Shown one piece after another: positions 32,309 to 42,352 of a stretch of DNA of 64,000 nt (its first letter is position 1; the number at the start of each line of letters is the position of its first letter). The notes under the pieces are model-generated. The model searched no databases. It was not told the DNA's origin and saw only the letters and a list, made by a program, of their open reading frames with translations. The translations under genes and the position numbers were made by a program. The stretch comes from Paraburkholderia sp. PREW-6R (lineage in GTDB: Bacteria; Pseudomonadota; Gammaproteobacteria; Burkholderiales; Burkholderiaceae): NCBI RefSeq assembly GCF_039621805.1, contig NZ_CP155074.1:1426001-1490000 (forward strand). Reading direction: 5' to 3'.

Positions 32309-35300
32309 ACGCTCTTGCGTTGTCCCTGCGCTTCGCGCTGAGCGTCACCGCCGCGTGCTGCGTCGCGACGGTGTCGCCGGATGCGCTTGCGCAGGCTTCG
32401 AAAGATCCGCTGAACGTGCTGATCGATCAGGGCAAGTACTGGCAGTCGCACCAGCGCGGCGACCTCGCCGAACAGGCGTGGCTCAAGGTGCTGCGTATCG
32501 ATCCGAAGCAGCCCGACGCGCTATTCGGCATGGGCATGGTGCTCGCCGACCGCAAGGACGGTGCGGGCGCGCAGCAGTATCTGGCGCGCCTGAAGGCGGC
32601 CGCGCCGAACTATCCGAATATGGATGAACTCGGCCGCCGTCTCGGCGAATCGAGCGAGCGCGACCAGACCGTGAACGACGCGCGGCGGCTTGCACAAAGC
32701 GGCCAGAGCGCGAGCGCGGTGCAGGAATATCAGCGCGCGCTCGTCGGCAAGCCGGCCACGCCGGAATTGCAGCTCGAATACTACCAGGCGCTCTCCGCGA
32801 CGCCGCAAGGCTGGGATCAGGCGCGCCGCGGACTCGAACAGCTGGCGCGTGACAATCCCGACGACCCGCGCTATGCGCTGGCTTACGCACAGCATCTGAC
32901 GTATCGCGATGTGACGCGGCGCGACGGCATCGCGCGTCTGCAAAAGCTGGCGGGCGACAGCAACGTGGGCGCGTCCGCGAAGAAAAGCTGGCGTCAGGCG
33001 TTGTTGTGGCTCGACGCGCGGCCTTCGGACAACGCGCTTTACCAGGCCTATCTGCAGACCGCGCCGGACGACGCCGCGGTGAAAGCGCGCTTCGACTCGA
33101 TGGTGCAGCAGGACGCGGCGGCACGCGAGCGTGCGCAGCAGAACTCGGCGGTCGACGCGCGCGGCCGGGTGATCGCGGACGGCTTCGCAGCGCTCGATCG
33201 CAACGACAGCGCCACCGCGCGCGCGAAGTTTGCGTCCGTGCTCGCCAACAGTCCGAACGACGCCGATGCGCTCGGCGGCATGGGTATCGCCGCGTTGAAG
33301 CAGGAGCATTTCGCCGAAGCCCGCAACTATCTGGAACGCGCGTCGCGCAACGGCAATCCGGCACGCTGGAAAACCGCGCTGGATAGCGCGACCTACTGGA
33401 CCTACACGAGCGACGCGATCGGCGCGCGCAGCAATGGTGAATTCGCGAAAGCAAAGTCGCTATTCGAACGCGCGATCGCGCTGAATCCGTCCGACGTCAC
33501 CGCGCAGGTGCTGCTCGGCGAAATGCTGCTGTCCAGTAACGACCCGGTCGGCGCCGAGCAGGCGTACCGGATGGCGCTGCGCCGCCAGGCCGACAACCCC
33601 GATGCGATTCGCGGGCTCGTCGGCGCGCTTGCCGCGCAAGGCCGCGGCGACGAAGCATTGCAGTTCGCCAATCAGCTGAACACCGAACAGCAGTCGAAGG
33701 CTGGCGGCATCAACCGTCTGCGAGGCGAGGCACAGGCCGCGCAGGCGCGCGCCGCCGAGGCGCGCGGCGATCTCGGCAGCGCGCGCAGTCTTTTCGAGGA
33801 CGCGCTGCTCAACACGCCGGACGACCCGTGGCTGCGGCTGGACCTCGCGCGCATTTACGTGCGGCAGGGCGCGGTCGCGAATGCGCGCAGCATGATGGAC
33901 GGCCTGCTCGCCGCGCATCCCGACATGACCGACGCGTTGTATGCGAGCGCGTTGCTGTCGGCGGAAACGCAGGACTGGGGCGCGGGTCTGGCCCAACTCG
34001 ACCGGATTCCCGTCGCGCAGCGCACCGACGCGATGACCGTCTTGCAGCATCGTCTGTGGGTACATCAGCAAGCTGATCTCGCCACGCGCATGGCGAAGGC
34101 CGGGCAGCCGCAGCAGGCGCTCGCCACGCTGCACGCCGCCGAACCGGTGGCCGGCACGAGCCCCGAACTGATCGGCGTGCTCGCCGCCGCTTACCAGCAG
34201 GCCGGCGACCCGACCCGCGCGCTCGGTCTCGTGCGCAGCGCGATGAATGCCGCGCCGGGCAACACCGACCTGCTGCTGCAATACGCGGGTATCCTGTCCG
34301 CCACGCAACAGGAAACCGAACTCGGCATGGTGATGCGCCGGCTCGCGTCGATGCCACTGACGCCGCAACAGCGCACCGACTTCGGCAACCTGAATCTCGG
34401 CATCGTCATCAAGCAGTGCGACGTAGTGCGTCAACGCGGCGACCTGGCCAGCGCTTACGACGTGATCGCGCCGTGGCTCGCGGCGATGCCCGACAATCCC
34501 GATCTGCAAGCCGCGCTCGGCCGCCTCTACTCGAGCGCCGGCGACGACCGCAATGCGCTCGTCAGCTACCGCACGGCGCTGCAACGCAAGCCCGACGACC
34601 TGGCGCTGATCCAGGCGGCGATTCCCGCCGCCGTCGGCGCCAAACAGTTCGGCTATGCGGAGACGCTCGCGAAACAGGCGCTCGCTGCCGCACCCGGCGA
34701 TCCGGGCGTGCTCGCCACGGTGGGCCGCATGTATCGCGCCGAGGGCAAGCTGTCGCTCGCGGCGACCTATCTGCAGCGCTCGCTCGTTGCGGCCAATACG
34801 CCGCTGATGGCCAATGCGCAGCGCAGCGGCTCCGCGAGCAACGTGCCGCGCGGCTGGGAAGCGGCGATGAGCCGGATCGGCGCGACGCCGCTGCCGGGCA
34901 CCAACCCCTTCGAAGGCAAAACCGCTACCGTCACGGCAACCGACGCCGACAACGCCGCATTCGCCGGCGGCAGTTCCAACGCCGCGCGCGCTTCGCTTCC
35001 GTATTCGCAATCCTCCTTGCCGTCACAGACCGTGCCGAACTTTCCGCCGCCCTCGCAGCCCGCGCCTTACGTCGCTCCGTACAGCGCGCCCGCGCAGCCT
35101 TACTCGCCGAGCGGCGCACCGTCCGCGATGCCGTACAACGCGGCGCCTGCCGTCAATACCGGCGGCTATGGGCAGGAGAGCTATGGTTCCAGCCAGTCGG
35201 GCGCGCCGCTGCAGCCTTATCCGGGGCAAAGGCAGGCGCAATATCAGCAGCCGATGCAACAGGCGCCGCAACAGGCTTATTACGCGGCCGGTCCGCAGCA

Positions 35301-37047
35301 GGGCCAGTATCCGCAGCAGGCGCCTTATCCTCAGCAGCAGCCGTATCAGCAACCCTACGGCGCTCCGGATGGCTACGCGGCGACGCCGTGGCCAATGTCG
35401 CCTGCTGCGCGCGAAGCGCAGGCCAACGCCGGTTCCATGCAGCCCTACGCCACGTCGGAATCGGCCGCGCGGCGCGCCAGTAGCAAGAAGTCAGGCACGT
35501 CGAAGAACACCTCAGGTTCGCGGACTTACACGCAGCAGCCCTACCCTCAGCAGCAACAGCAGCAACAGCAGCCGCGCTACGCGCAGCAGCAGCCATATCA
35601 ACCGTATCCGCAGCAGCAGCCGTATGCAAATCAGGGCTATGCGCAACAGCCTTATCAGCCGTACCCGCCGCAGCAGCCGTACGCGAATCAGGGCTATGCC
35701 GGCCAGCAGCAACAGCAGCCTTACATCCCTCAACCGCCTGCCGGTTACGCGCAGGCGTATTACCCGCAGACGCCCGGTGCTAACGGCGGCGGCAACTATG
35801 CGCAAGCCAACGTGGCGAATGCGCAAACACTTGGCGTGGCGGAAGAACTGGCGCAGGTCAATCGCGAGCAATCGAGCACCGTGTCGGGCGGCGTGGTATT
35901 CCGCAACCGTTCGGGCGAAGACGGCCTGTCGTCCGTCACCGATATCGAAGCGCCGATCCAGGGGCGCATCAAGGCGGGCAATGGTCACGTGATCGTGACG
36001 GCCACGCCGGTCACGCTCGACGCCGGCAGCGCGGCTGGCAACGTATCGACGCTCGCGCGTTTCGGCGCGGGGCTGTCTAACGCCGCATCGGCGCAGGCAG
36101 CGAAAGCGGGCACCAACAACTATGGCAGCCAGACCGCGAACGGCGTCGGCCTGTCGGTCGGCTATGAAGGACGCGGACTAAGCGCTGATGTCGGCGTGAC
36201 GCCGATCGGCTTTCGCCAAACGAACATTGTCGGCGGCGCACAGTACAACGGCGCGATCACCGACAAGGTGTCGTACTCGCTGGCGGTTGCACGCCGCGCG
36301 GTGACGGACAGCCTGCTTTCCTATGCGGGTGCCCGCGACGCGGCGTCCGGCCTCGAGTGGGGCGGCGTGACGTCCAACGGCGGGCTGGGCAGCCTCGCCT
36401 GGGACGACGGCACGAACGGTCTGTACGTCAACGCCGCCTATCAGCACTACATGGGCACGAACGTCCAGAGCAACGACGCGTTCAAAGGCGGCGGCGGTGT
36501 CTATACGCGCCTGCTGAAGGACGCCGACCAGACGCTCACGGTCGGCGTGAACACCACGTGGATGCATTACACGGACAACCTGTCGTACTTCACGTACGGC
36601 CAGGGCGGCTACTTCAGTCCACAACAGTATGTGATCCTGAATCTGCCGGTCGAATGGTCGGGCCGCAACGGCGCGTTCACGTATGACGTGAAGGCCTCGA
36701 TCGGCGTGCAGCATTACCGTCAGGATTCATCTAACTACTTTCCGCGCGACCCCGGCCTGCAAAGTGCGGCGGCATTTCAGGCCAGTTCCGTCGGCAACGG
36801 GGTGGACAGCAACGCGGTATACCCGGGCCAGAGCAAGACCGGCGTGTCGTATTCGATCAGCGCAGTCGGCGAATACCAGCTTGCGCCGCAACTTGCGTTC
36901 GGGGCGACGGCTTCGCTCGGCAATGCTTACGAATATCGTGAATGGCTCGCTGCCGTGTACCTGCGCTACAGTTTCACCAAACAGACCGGCGCGCAGCCGT
37001 TCCCGCCCGCGCCGCTCAGTTCGCCGTATCTGTCGTTGTCGAATTGA
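32299..37047 (+). CDS. bcsC: Cellulose export outer-membrane protein with TPR scaffold
   Basis: A 1582-residue protein. It has a signal peptide (about 1-32, ending DALAQA) and many TPR repeats from about 40 to 860. A Gln/Pro/Tyr-rich low-complexity linker follows at about 897-1164, then the BcsC C-terminal 16-strand type beta-barrel from about 1240, ending YLRYSFTKQTG...LSLSN. It passes cellulose through the periplasm and outer membrane. The ATG at 32299 has GGAGG just upstream and overlaps bcsZ by 10 bases; the longer in-frame extension through bcsZ is spurious. The linker is unusually long and contains an eight-Gln run. This is the last gene of the operon. Confidence 0.95.
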   Translation: MRLNALALSLRFALSVTAACCVATVSPDALAQASKDPLNVLIDQGKYWQSHQRGDLAEQAWLKVLRIDPKQPDALFGMGMVLADRKDGAGAQQYLARLKAAAPNYPNMDELGRRLGESSERDQTVNDARRLAQSGQSASAVQEYQRALVGKPATPELQLEYYQALSATPQGWDQARRGLEQLARDNPDDPRYALAYAQHLTYRDVTRRDGIARLQKLAGDSNVGASAKKSWRQALLWLDARPSDNALYQAYLQTAPDDAAVKARFDSMVQQDAAARERAQQNSAVDARGRVIADGFAALDRNDSATARAKFASVLANSPNDADALGGMGIAALKQEHFAEARNYLERASRNGNPARWKTALDSATYWTYTSDAIGARSNGEFAKAKSLFERAIALNPSDVTAQVLLGEMLLSSNDPVGAEQAYRMALRRQADNPDAIRGLVGALAAQGRGDEALQFANQLNTEQQSKAGGINRLRGEAQAAQARAAEARGDLGSARSLFEDALLNTPDDPWLRLDLARIYVRQGAVANARSMMDGLLAAHPDMTDALYASALLSAETQDWGAGLAQLDRIPVAQRTDAMTVLQHRLWVHQQADLATRMAKAGQPQQALATLHAAEPVAGTSPELIGVLAAAYQQAGDPTRALGLVRSAMNAAPGNTDLLLQYAGILSATQQETELGMVMRRLASMPLTPQQRTDFGNLNLGIVIKQCDVVRQRGDLASAYDVIAPWLAAMPDNPDLQAALGRLYSSAGDDRNALVSYRTALQRKPDDLALIQAAIPAAVGAKQFGYAETLAKQALAAAPGDPGVLATVGRMYRAEGKLSLAATYLQRSLVAANTPLMANAQRSGSASNVPRGWEAAMSRIGATPLPGTNPFEGKTATVTATDADNAAFAGGSSNAARASLPYSQSSLPSQTVPNFPPPSQPAPYVAPYSAPAQPYSPSGAPSAMPYNAAPAVNTGGYGQESYGSSQSGAPLQPYPGQRQAQYQQPMQQAPQQAYYAAGPQQGQYPQQAPYPQQQPYQQPYGAPDGYAATPWPMSPAAREAQANAGSMQPYATSESAARRASSKKSGTSKNTSGSRTYTQQPYPQQQQQQQQPRYAQQQPYQPYPQQQPYANQGYAQQPYQPYPPQQPYANQGYAGQQQQQPYIPQPPAGYAQAYYPQTPGANGGGNYAQANVANAQTLGVAEELAQVNREQSSTVSGGVVFRNRSGEDGLSSVTDIEAPIQGRIKAGNGHVIVTATPVTLDAGSAAGNVSTLARFGAGLSNAASAQAAKAGTNNYGSQTANGVGLSVGYEGRGLSADVGVTPIGFRQTNIVGGAQYNGAITDKVSYSLAVARRAVTDSLLSYAGARDAASGLEWGGVTSNGGLGSLAWDDGTNGLYVNAAYQHYMGTNVQSNDAFKGGGGVYTRLLKDADQTLTVGVNTTWMHYTDNLSYFTYGQGGYFSPQQYVILNLPVEWSGRNGAFTYDVKASIGVQHYRQDSSNYFPRDPGLQSAAAFQASSVGNGVDSNAVYPGQSKTGVSYSISAVGEYQLAPQLAFGATASLGNAYEYREWLAAVYLRYSFTKQTGAQPFPPAPLSSPYLSLSN
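34990..35790 (+). repeat. Gln/Pro/Tyr-rich low-complexity segment of bcsC
   Basis: Irregular repeats built from CAG/CAA, CCG and TAT codons encode QQPYQPYPQQQPYANQGYAQ-like units. Two near-copies of about 57 bases lie around 35585-35700, and a run of eight Gln codons lies near 35552. The segment joins the TPR domain to the barrel. Confidence 0.85.
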
Positions 37048-37065
37048 TCGACGCTCTCCCGTGCA

Positions 37066-37094
37066 CCGGCGGCGTCTGACCTTCACGCCGCCGG
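37066..37094. terminator. GC-rich hairpin between convergent bcsC and DUF2252 gene
   Basis: CCGGCGGCGT (37066-37075) and ACGCCGCCGG (37085-37094) form a perfect 10-base stem with a 9-base loop. No T tract follows on either strand, so it may terminate weakly or mainly protect 3' ends. Confidence 0.55.
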
Positions 37095-37109
37095 ACGATC
37101 AGTCAAGCA

Positions 37110-38339
37110 TCACGCTGCAGCCCGCTCCGTCGCATACCGGCGGCAGTGCTCCAGATAGCCCGCCTCGTGGCTGCTCACCAGTTCCACGATACTTTTCCAG
37201 AGCCAGCCAGGCGCATCGAGCGTCTTCGAACGATTCTTGCGCAACTCGGACAGCCACGCCTTGCGCCCTGCTCCGTCCATCTGCCGCGCATGCGCCTTGC
37301 CCACCACCAGCGCGAGAAAGCGCGCGGCCTTCATTGCTTCTTCCGGGGTCAGTTGCTCGATCGTCAGTTTCATGTCCTGCGGCAGCAGTTCACGGATGAC
37401 CACTGCACGATCGTCGAGGCGGGCCGCGCGCATCCGGTCGCCGAGCGACGGCGACAGATGCCGCGCGCCTTCCACCACGCGCTCCGCGTTATCGCGCGGC
37501 ATCCGCACACCCGCGTAACGCGGTGCGGCGGCCTGCACCGCCTCCTTGATATCCATCAGACACAGGTCGTCGCCATCCAGCGCGGCTCCGTCGACATCGA
37601 GCAGCACCGCATATCTCAGCCGTCCGAGCGAACTGCAACCCTTCACCCAGTAGGCGGCGTCAATAACATCGACGTGCGCATCGTCGCCCGCGCCGCGCAG
37701 CATCGTCGCGAGGCGCGCGAGCGACCCCTTCTCGAACAGCGTCTCGATCTCGCGCCGCTCGCTTTTCGCGAGCGGCCAGAAACGCGCGCCGAGCGGAATA
37801 CTCGGCTTGATGTCCTCGATGCGCTCCTCCGCGAGATGCCGCCATGAACGGCGCACGGCCTCCTTCATCACGAGGCGCACGACCTCGGGCTTTTCCGCGT
37901 GAATATCGGCGTCGCCGGCGGATTCGTCGAATGCGCGTTCGTAGCCATCCGACAGCGCTTCCATCATCCGCACGGTCATCACACCTGGCAGATCGGAGCC
38001 CCGTGCCGCGACGGCGAGCGACAGACCGAGACGGATCAGGTCGTGCGCGGGATTGCCGATCACGGTCTGATCCAGATCGCGAATCTGGATTTCGACGCGC
38101 CCATGCGCGTCCGCAACCGGGCCGAGGTTGCCGGTATGGCAGTCGCCGCAAATCCAGATTGCCGGCCCTTCAGGCAACGCGTGGCTCTCCATCCCGTCGA
38201 GCCACTCATAGAACTTGCTGGTATTGCCGCGCACATACGCATGCGCGGAGCGCGCCATGCGTGCATTGCGGCGCGAGATCAGGTACGACTGGCGCGCGTC
38301 GGGTTTGGGGAGCTTGCTGATCGAATTCTTCTTGGGCAT
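37110..38339 (-). CDS. DUF2252 family protein
   Basis: A 409-residue protein of the DUF2252 family, whose fold is related to aminoglycoside-phosphotransferase-like kinases. Family signatures: WICGDCHTGNLGPVADAHG (about 62-80), IQIRDLDQTVIGNPAHDLIRLGLSLAVAARG, and the late VVGKAHARQMDG. The GDCHTGN and RDLDQT motifs look like remnants of a kinase catalytic loop and metal site, but activity is unproven. It converges on bcsC and stands alone. The N-terminus, MPKKNSISKLPKPDARQSYLI, is basic. I cannot say what it does. Confidence 0.85.
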   Translation of the reverse strand: MPKKNSISKLPKPDARQSYLISRRNARMARSAHAYVRGNTSKFYEWLDGMESHALPEGPAIWICGDCHTGNLGPVADAHGRVEIQIRDLDQTVIGNPAHDLIRLGLSLAVAARGSDLPGVMTVRMMEALSDGYERAFDESAGDADIHAEKPEVVRLVMKEAVRRSWRHLAEERIEDIKPSIPLGARFWPLAKSERREIETLFEKGSLARLATMLRGAGDDAHVDVIDAAYWVKGCSSLGRLRYAVLLDVDGAALDGDDLCLMDIKEAVQAAAPRYAGVRMPRDNAERVVEGARHLSPSLGDRMRAARLDDRAVVIRELLPQDMKLTIEQLTPEEAMKAARFLALVVGKAHARQMDGAGRKAWLSELRKNRSKTLDAPGWLWKSIVELVSSHEAGYLEHCRRYATERAAA

Positions 38340-38653
38340 GTCGGCTTTCTTTATGGTTTGTGCGAGTGCAGCACGACTAGCATGAACCGCGCCTGGCCCA
38401 CCGGATCAATAGGTTATCAGCCGGATAAACTTCCGAGCCAGCGCTTCGCGATCTTCGAGGAAACCCGCATGCCTGCGCGCGCCCCGTCATTGGAGCGCTC
38501 CGGTGGCCTACAATTGTCGCTGCCGCGCGTGCTCGAGTGCCGACCCGCGGCACACGGCTGATGCCTCGTCCCGCCTCCTGCTGATCGTTTCTGCGTTCGC
38601 GCGCGCCGGCAGAGTAGGGACATTTTCATTGACGTGATCTCCTGGAGCGCAAC
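38340..38653. other. Intergenic region with possible promoter for the hybrid kinase
   Basis: About 310 bases between divergent genes. TACAAT at 38509-38514 is a good -10 candidate toward the kinase, but no clear -35 box sits at the right distance. GGAG just before 38654 is the kinase ribosome site. I see nothing else. Confidence 0.4.
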
Positions 38654-41194
38654 ATGCCCTTTCCGGCACAAGATCATGGCTGCCCCGGCTGGCGCGGCGA
38701 GATGGCGCAGCGCATCAGCACGTTCGACTGGGCCGCCACGAGCCTCGGCGCGGTCGAACACTGGCCACGCAGTCTGACCGCCACCGTGCAGATGATGCTG
38801 GCTTCGCCCGTGCCGCTCGTGCTGCTGTGGGACACACCCGGCTACATGATCTATAACGACGCCTATTCGGTCTTCGCCGGCGGGCGTCATCCCTTTCTGC
38901 TCGGACGCCCCGTGGAAAGCGGCTGGCCGGAGGTGGCCGACTTCAATCGCCACGTCATGACCACGTGCCTTGCGGGCGGCACGCTGTCGTATCGCGACAA
39001 GGAACTGGTGCTGCTGCGTGAAGGCCGCCCCGAAGACGTGTGGATGGACCTCTACTACAGCCCCGTGCCGGATGACAGCGGCGCGCCCGCCGGCGTGATC
39101 GCAATGGTCGTGGAAACCACGGCGCGCGTCCTCACCGAGCGCTGGCGGCAACGGGCGGAGGCCGAATTGCAGGAAACCAACGAGCGTCTGCAACTCGCGC
39201 TGAACACCGGCGCGGTGCTGGGCACGTGGGTGCTGGACGTGCGTACCGGGCGCGTCAGCGGCGACGAGCGTTTTGCGCGCACCTTTTCCTTTGCGGTCGA
39301 GGAGGCCGCGAAAGGTGTCGACCGGAACGACGCCGTGCAGATGGTCCATCCGGACGACCGGGCGCTCAACGAGGAGCGCACCGTCGAAGCGATGCGCACT
39401 GGTCAGCCGTTTCGCGCCGAATACCGGATTCGCCGGCCCGACGGCGAATATCTGTGGGTACAGGCCAACGGCCGCTGCGAGTTCGACGAACATGGCGAGC
39501 CAACCCGCTTTCCCGGCGTGCTGATCGACGTGCACGAACGCAAGATGGCCGAGCAGTCGCTCAGACAGTTGACGGAAACGCTCGAACAGCGGGTCGCCGA
39601 TGCACTCGCCGCACGCGCGTTCGCCGAAGAGCAGTTGCGCCAGGCGCAGAAAATGGAAGCGATCGGCAGCCTGACGGGCGGCGTTGCGCATGACTTCAAC
39701 AACGTGCTGCAGGTCATCAACGGCAATCTGCAGATGCTCGCCGCCGACGCCGGCGACAGTCCGGCCACGCTGCGCCGCCTGTCCGCCGCCACCGACGCCG
39801 TCAAACGCGGCGCGAAACTCGCCGCGCATCTGCTTGCGTTCGCGCGCCGCCAGCCGCTTTCGCCGACCGTGCTCAATCCCCGCCGGCTTCTGGCCGGCAT
39901 GAGCGAGATGCTGCGTCGTGCGCTCGGCGAAACCATCCGGATCGACACGCTGCTCAGCGACGATCTGTGGAACGTGCAGGCCGACCGCAACCAGTTGGAG
40001 AACGCGCTCCTCAATCTCGCGATCAACGCGCGCGACGCCATGCAGGCCGACGGCACGCTCACCGTGCGCGCCGGAAACCGCGTGCTCGACGCAGCGTTCT
40101 GCCATGACAAGCCCGAACTGTCGCCCGGCGCATACGTCGTGTTCTCGGTGACGGACACCGGCACCGGCATGGCGCCGGACGTGCTGCGACGCGTGTTCGA
40201 ACCGTTCTTCACGACGAAGCCCGACGGCCACGGCACCGGCCTTGGTCTGAGCATGGTGTTCGGCTTCGCGCGGCAAAGCGGCGGCCACACCGTAATCGAG
40301 AGCGAGCCGGGGCGCGGCACGACCGTCTCGCTGTTCTTCCCGCGCTGCGACGAGCCGGAAACCCCCGAGGCGATGGACGACACCGCCGCGCCCGCGGGCG
40401 GCGGGGAAACGGTCCTCGTGGTCGAAGACGACGCAGACGTGCGGCTGACCGCTGTCGAAATGCTCGCGCAACTCGGCTACCGCATATTGACCGCATCGAG
40501 CGGCGATGCGGCAATCGAGTTCATCGACAGCGACGTGCCGATCGACCTGCTGTTTACCGATGTCGTCATGCCGGGCAAGATCAAGAGCGTCGAACTCGCG
40601 CGGCGCGCTGCCGCACGTACGCCGCCAGTGCCGACGCTTTTTACGTCCGGCTATACGCGCGACGAAATCGTTCACCACGGCAAGCTCGACGCGGGCATCA
40701 CGTTGCTGTCGAAGCCATATCGTCGCGACGATCTCGCGCGCAAGGTGCGGGGCGTGCTGCGCACGGGCGTGGTCGATGTGAGCGGGAAAGACGGCGGTGC
40801 GAATGCACAGACTGCCGCCTGCGCGCCGGCTCGCGTGCTGCTGGTCGAAGACGATCCCGATTCGCGCGACGCGTTTAACGACCTGCTGGGCGCGCTCGGT
40901 CTCGACTGCACCGCTGTCGCAAGCGCGGAAGCCGCGCTGCCGCTTCTGCCCGCGCATCGCTACGACATCCTCTTTACGGATCTCACGCTGCCCGGCATGT
41001 CGGGCGACCAACTGGCGCGCGCCGCACTGCGCGAGCAACCGTCGATCCGCGTGTTGCTGGTCTCCGGCTACGGTCGCGGCGCGCAACTCGGCGCGTCGAT
41101 TCCCAACGTGCGCGTGCTCGGCAAGCCGCTCGACATCGCCCAGTTGCGCAGCGAACTCGCACCGTGGATCGACCAGACCGAGGCCGCGTCCTGA
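38654..41194 (+). CDS. Hybrid sensor histidine kinase with two receiver domains
   Basis: An 846-residue soluble kinase. Two PAS-like sensor regions lie at about 50-160 and 180-300, followed by a coiled coil at about 300-335. The HisKA region has phospho-acceptor His347 (GGVAHDFNNVLQ), and HATPase_c spans about 440-565 with NLAINARDAM, DTGTGM and GHGTGLGLSM. The first receiver has Asp636 (LFTDVVMPG) and the second Asp777 (LFTDLTLPG). It has no membrane segment and no output domain, so the signal probably passes to a separate regulator that is not in the window. The N-terminal sensor with EHWPRSL and ASPVPLVLLWD is typical of a cytosolic PAS-kinase family in proteobacteria. GGAG lies 7 bases before the ATG. 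Confidence 0.92.
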   Translation: MPFPAQDHGCPGWRGEMAQRISTFDWAATSLGAVEHWPRSLTATVQMMLASPVPLVLLWDTPGYMIYNDAYSVFAGGRHPFLLGRPVESGWPEVADFNRHVMTTCLAGGTLSYRDKELVLLREGRPEDVWMDLYYSPVPDDSGAPAGVIAMVVETTARVLTERWRQRAEAELQETNERLQLALNTGAVLGTWVLDVRTGRVSGDERFARTFSFAVEEAAKGVDRNDAVQMVHPDDRALNEERTVEAMRTGQPFRAEYRIRRPDGEYLWVQANGRCEFDEHGEPTRFPGVLIDVHERKMAEQSLRQLTETLEQRVADALAARAFAEEQLRQAQKMEAIGSLTGGVAHDFNNVLQVINGNLQMLAADAGDSPATLRRLSAATDAVKRGAKLAAHLLAFARRQPLSPTVLNPRRLLAGMSEMLRRALGETIRIDTLLSDDLWNVQADRNQLENALLNLAINARDAMQADGTLTVRAGNRVLDAAFCHDKPELSPGAYVVFSVTDTGTGMAPDVLRRVFEPFFTTKPDGHGTGLGLSMVFGFARQSGGHTVIESEPGRGTTVSLFFPRCDEPETPEAMDDTAAPAGGGETVLVVEDDADVRLTAVEMLAQLGYRILTASSGDAAIEFIDSDVPIDLLFTDVVMPGKIKSVELARRAAARTPPVPTLFTSGYTRDEIVHHGKLDAGITLLSKPYRRDDLARKVRGVLRTGVVDVSGKDGGANAQTAACAPARVLLVEDDPDSRDAFNDLLGALGLDCTAVASAEAALPLLPAHRYDILFTDLTLPGMSGDQLARAALREQPSIRVLLVSGYGRGAQLGASIPNVRVLGKPLDIAQLRSELAPWIDQTEAAS

Positions 41195-41227
41195 CGCGGC
41201 GTGCGCCGACCACCCCACGCAAAACTC

Positions 41228-42154
41228 ATGGATATCCGCTGCGGCACCGCTGGCTGGACCGACAAGACACTGATTGCATGCAAGCGCTTCTATCCGCGCG
41301 GCTGCAGCAGCGCGGAGGCGCGGCTGCGCCATTACGCGTCGCAGTTTCCGCTAGTGGAGGTCGATTCGTCGTACTACGCGATGCCGTCAGCGAGCAACGC
41401 TCAGCTATGGACCGAGCGCACGCCCGCCGGCTTCACGTTCAACTTCAAGGCGTTTCGCCTGTTCACCGGGCATCAGACATCGCCGCAGGCATTGCCGCCC
41501 GACATCGCGATGGCGTTGCCGCAGGGCATGACCGGTCCGCGCAAGAAGAATGTGTATTACCGCGACATGCCCGGCGAGATTCGCGACGAGCTATGGCGGC
41601 GCTATCTCGAAGCGCTCGAACCGCTACGCGCGAGTGGCCGGCTTGGCGCGGTGCTGTTCCAGTTCGCGCCGTGGATCATGCGCGCGCCGGACGGCCTCGC
41701 GCTCGTCGAAGAATGCCGGGCGCGCATGGTGGGCTATCTGATCGCCGCGGAGTTTCGCAACCAGTCCTGGTTCGCCGAAGAACACGCCGCCTGGACGCTC
41801 GCCTTCCTGCGCGAGCACCGGATCGTGCATGTGATCGTCGACGCGCCGCCGGACGTGACCCGTCGCGTTCACACCGTGTGGGAAGCGACGCATCCGGAAC
41901 TGGCGCTCGTGCGCCTGCACGGCCGCAATACCCAGACGTGGAATGCGACCGGCGCGGCGAGCGCCGCAGAACGCTTCGATTACGACTACAACGACGCCGA
42001 GCTGACCGAACTCGCTGAACCGATACGTGCGATTGCAACGCGCGTGGGCCGCACTCATGTGATCTTCAACAACTGCTTCGAGGATCAGGGGCAGCGCAAC
42101 GCGCGCAGTTTGATCAGCATCCTGGAAGCGGGAGCCGCACCGCTTCTTTTTTAA
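41228..42154 (+). CDS. DUF72 family protein
   Basis: A 308-residue TIM-barrel-like DUF72 (YecE) protein. The N-terminus MDIRCGTAGWTDKTL and the motif YASQFPLVEVDSSYYAMPSA are diagnostic. FTFNFKAFRLFTGH and the C-terminal YDYNDAELTELAEPI with HVIFNNCFEDQGQRNA complete the pattern. The family's reaction is unknown. I chose ATG 41228 because it gives the canonical family start; upstream in-frame residues would extend into the spacer after the kinase gene, which ends 33 bases earlier. It could be co-transcribed with the kinase. Confidence 0.9.
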   Translation: MDIRCGTAGWTDKTLIACKRFYPRGCSSAEARLRHYASQFPLVEVDSSYYAMPSASNAQLWTERTPAGFTFNFKAFRLFTGHQTSPQALPPDIAMALPQGMTGPRKKNVYYRDMPGEIRDELWRRYLEALEPLRASGRLGAVLFQFAPWIMRAPDGLALVEECRARMVGYLIAAEFRNQSWFAEEHAAWTLAFLREHRIVHVIVDAPPDVTRRVHTVWEATHPELALVRLHGRNTQTWNATGAASAAERFDYDYNDAELTELAEPIRAIATRVGRTHVIFNNCFEDQGQRNARSLISILEAGAAPLLF

Positions 42155-42352
42155 CCTGGCAGGCGGATGCAATGCCTGCTGGCCATACGGCACCCTCTTT
42201 TCCTGCCGCCGGCGCTAATGCGGCTTATATTGGTGTTACGGTTGCGCTCCCGCGGTGCGGGCACGCCCTGGTATGATGCTGATCGCGGTTTGCGCAGTGT
42301 GCGCACCGTTCGCTGTGTCATTCACGCAGTCATTTTTCATCGCGAGACCATC

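Noticed and set aside
33460..35010. A 516-residue frame antisense to bcsC
   Set aside because: No domain; shadow of TPR coding sequence.
38417..41332. A 971-residue open frame antisense to the hybrid kinase
   Set aside because: It is rich in Arg, His and Ala, has no domain, and mirrors the codon pattern of the real kinase gene. Long antisense frames are expected at this GC content.
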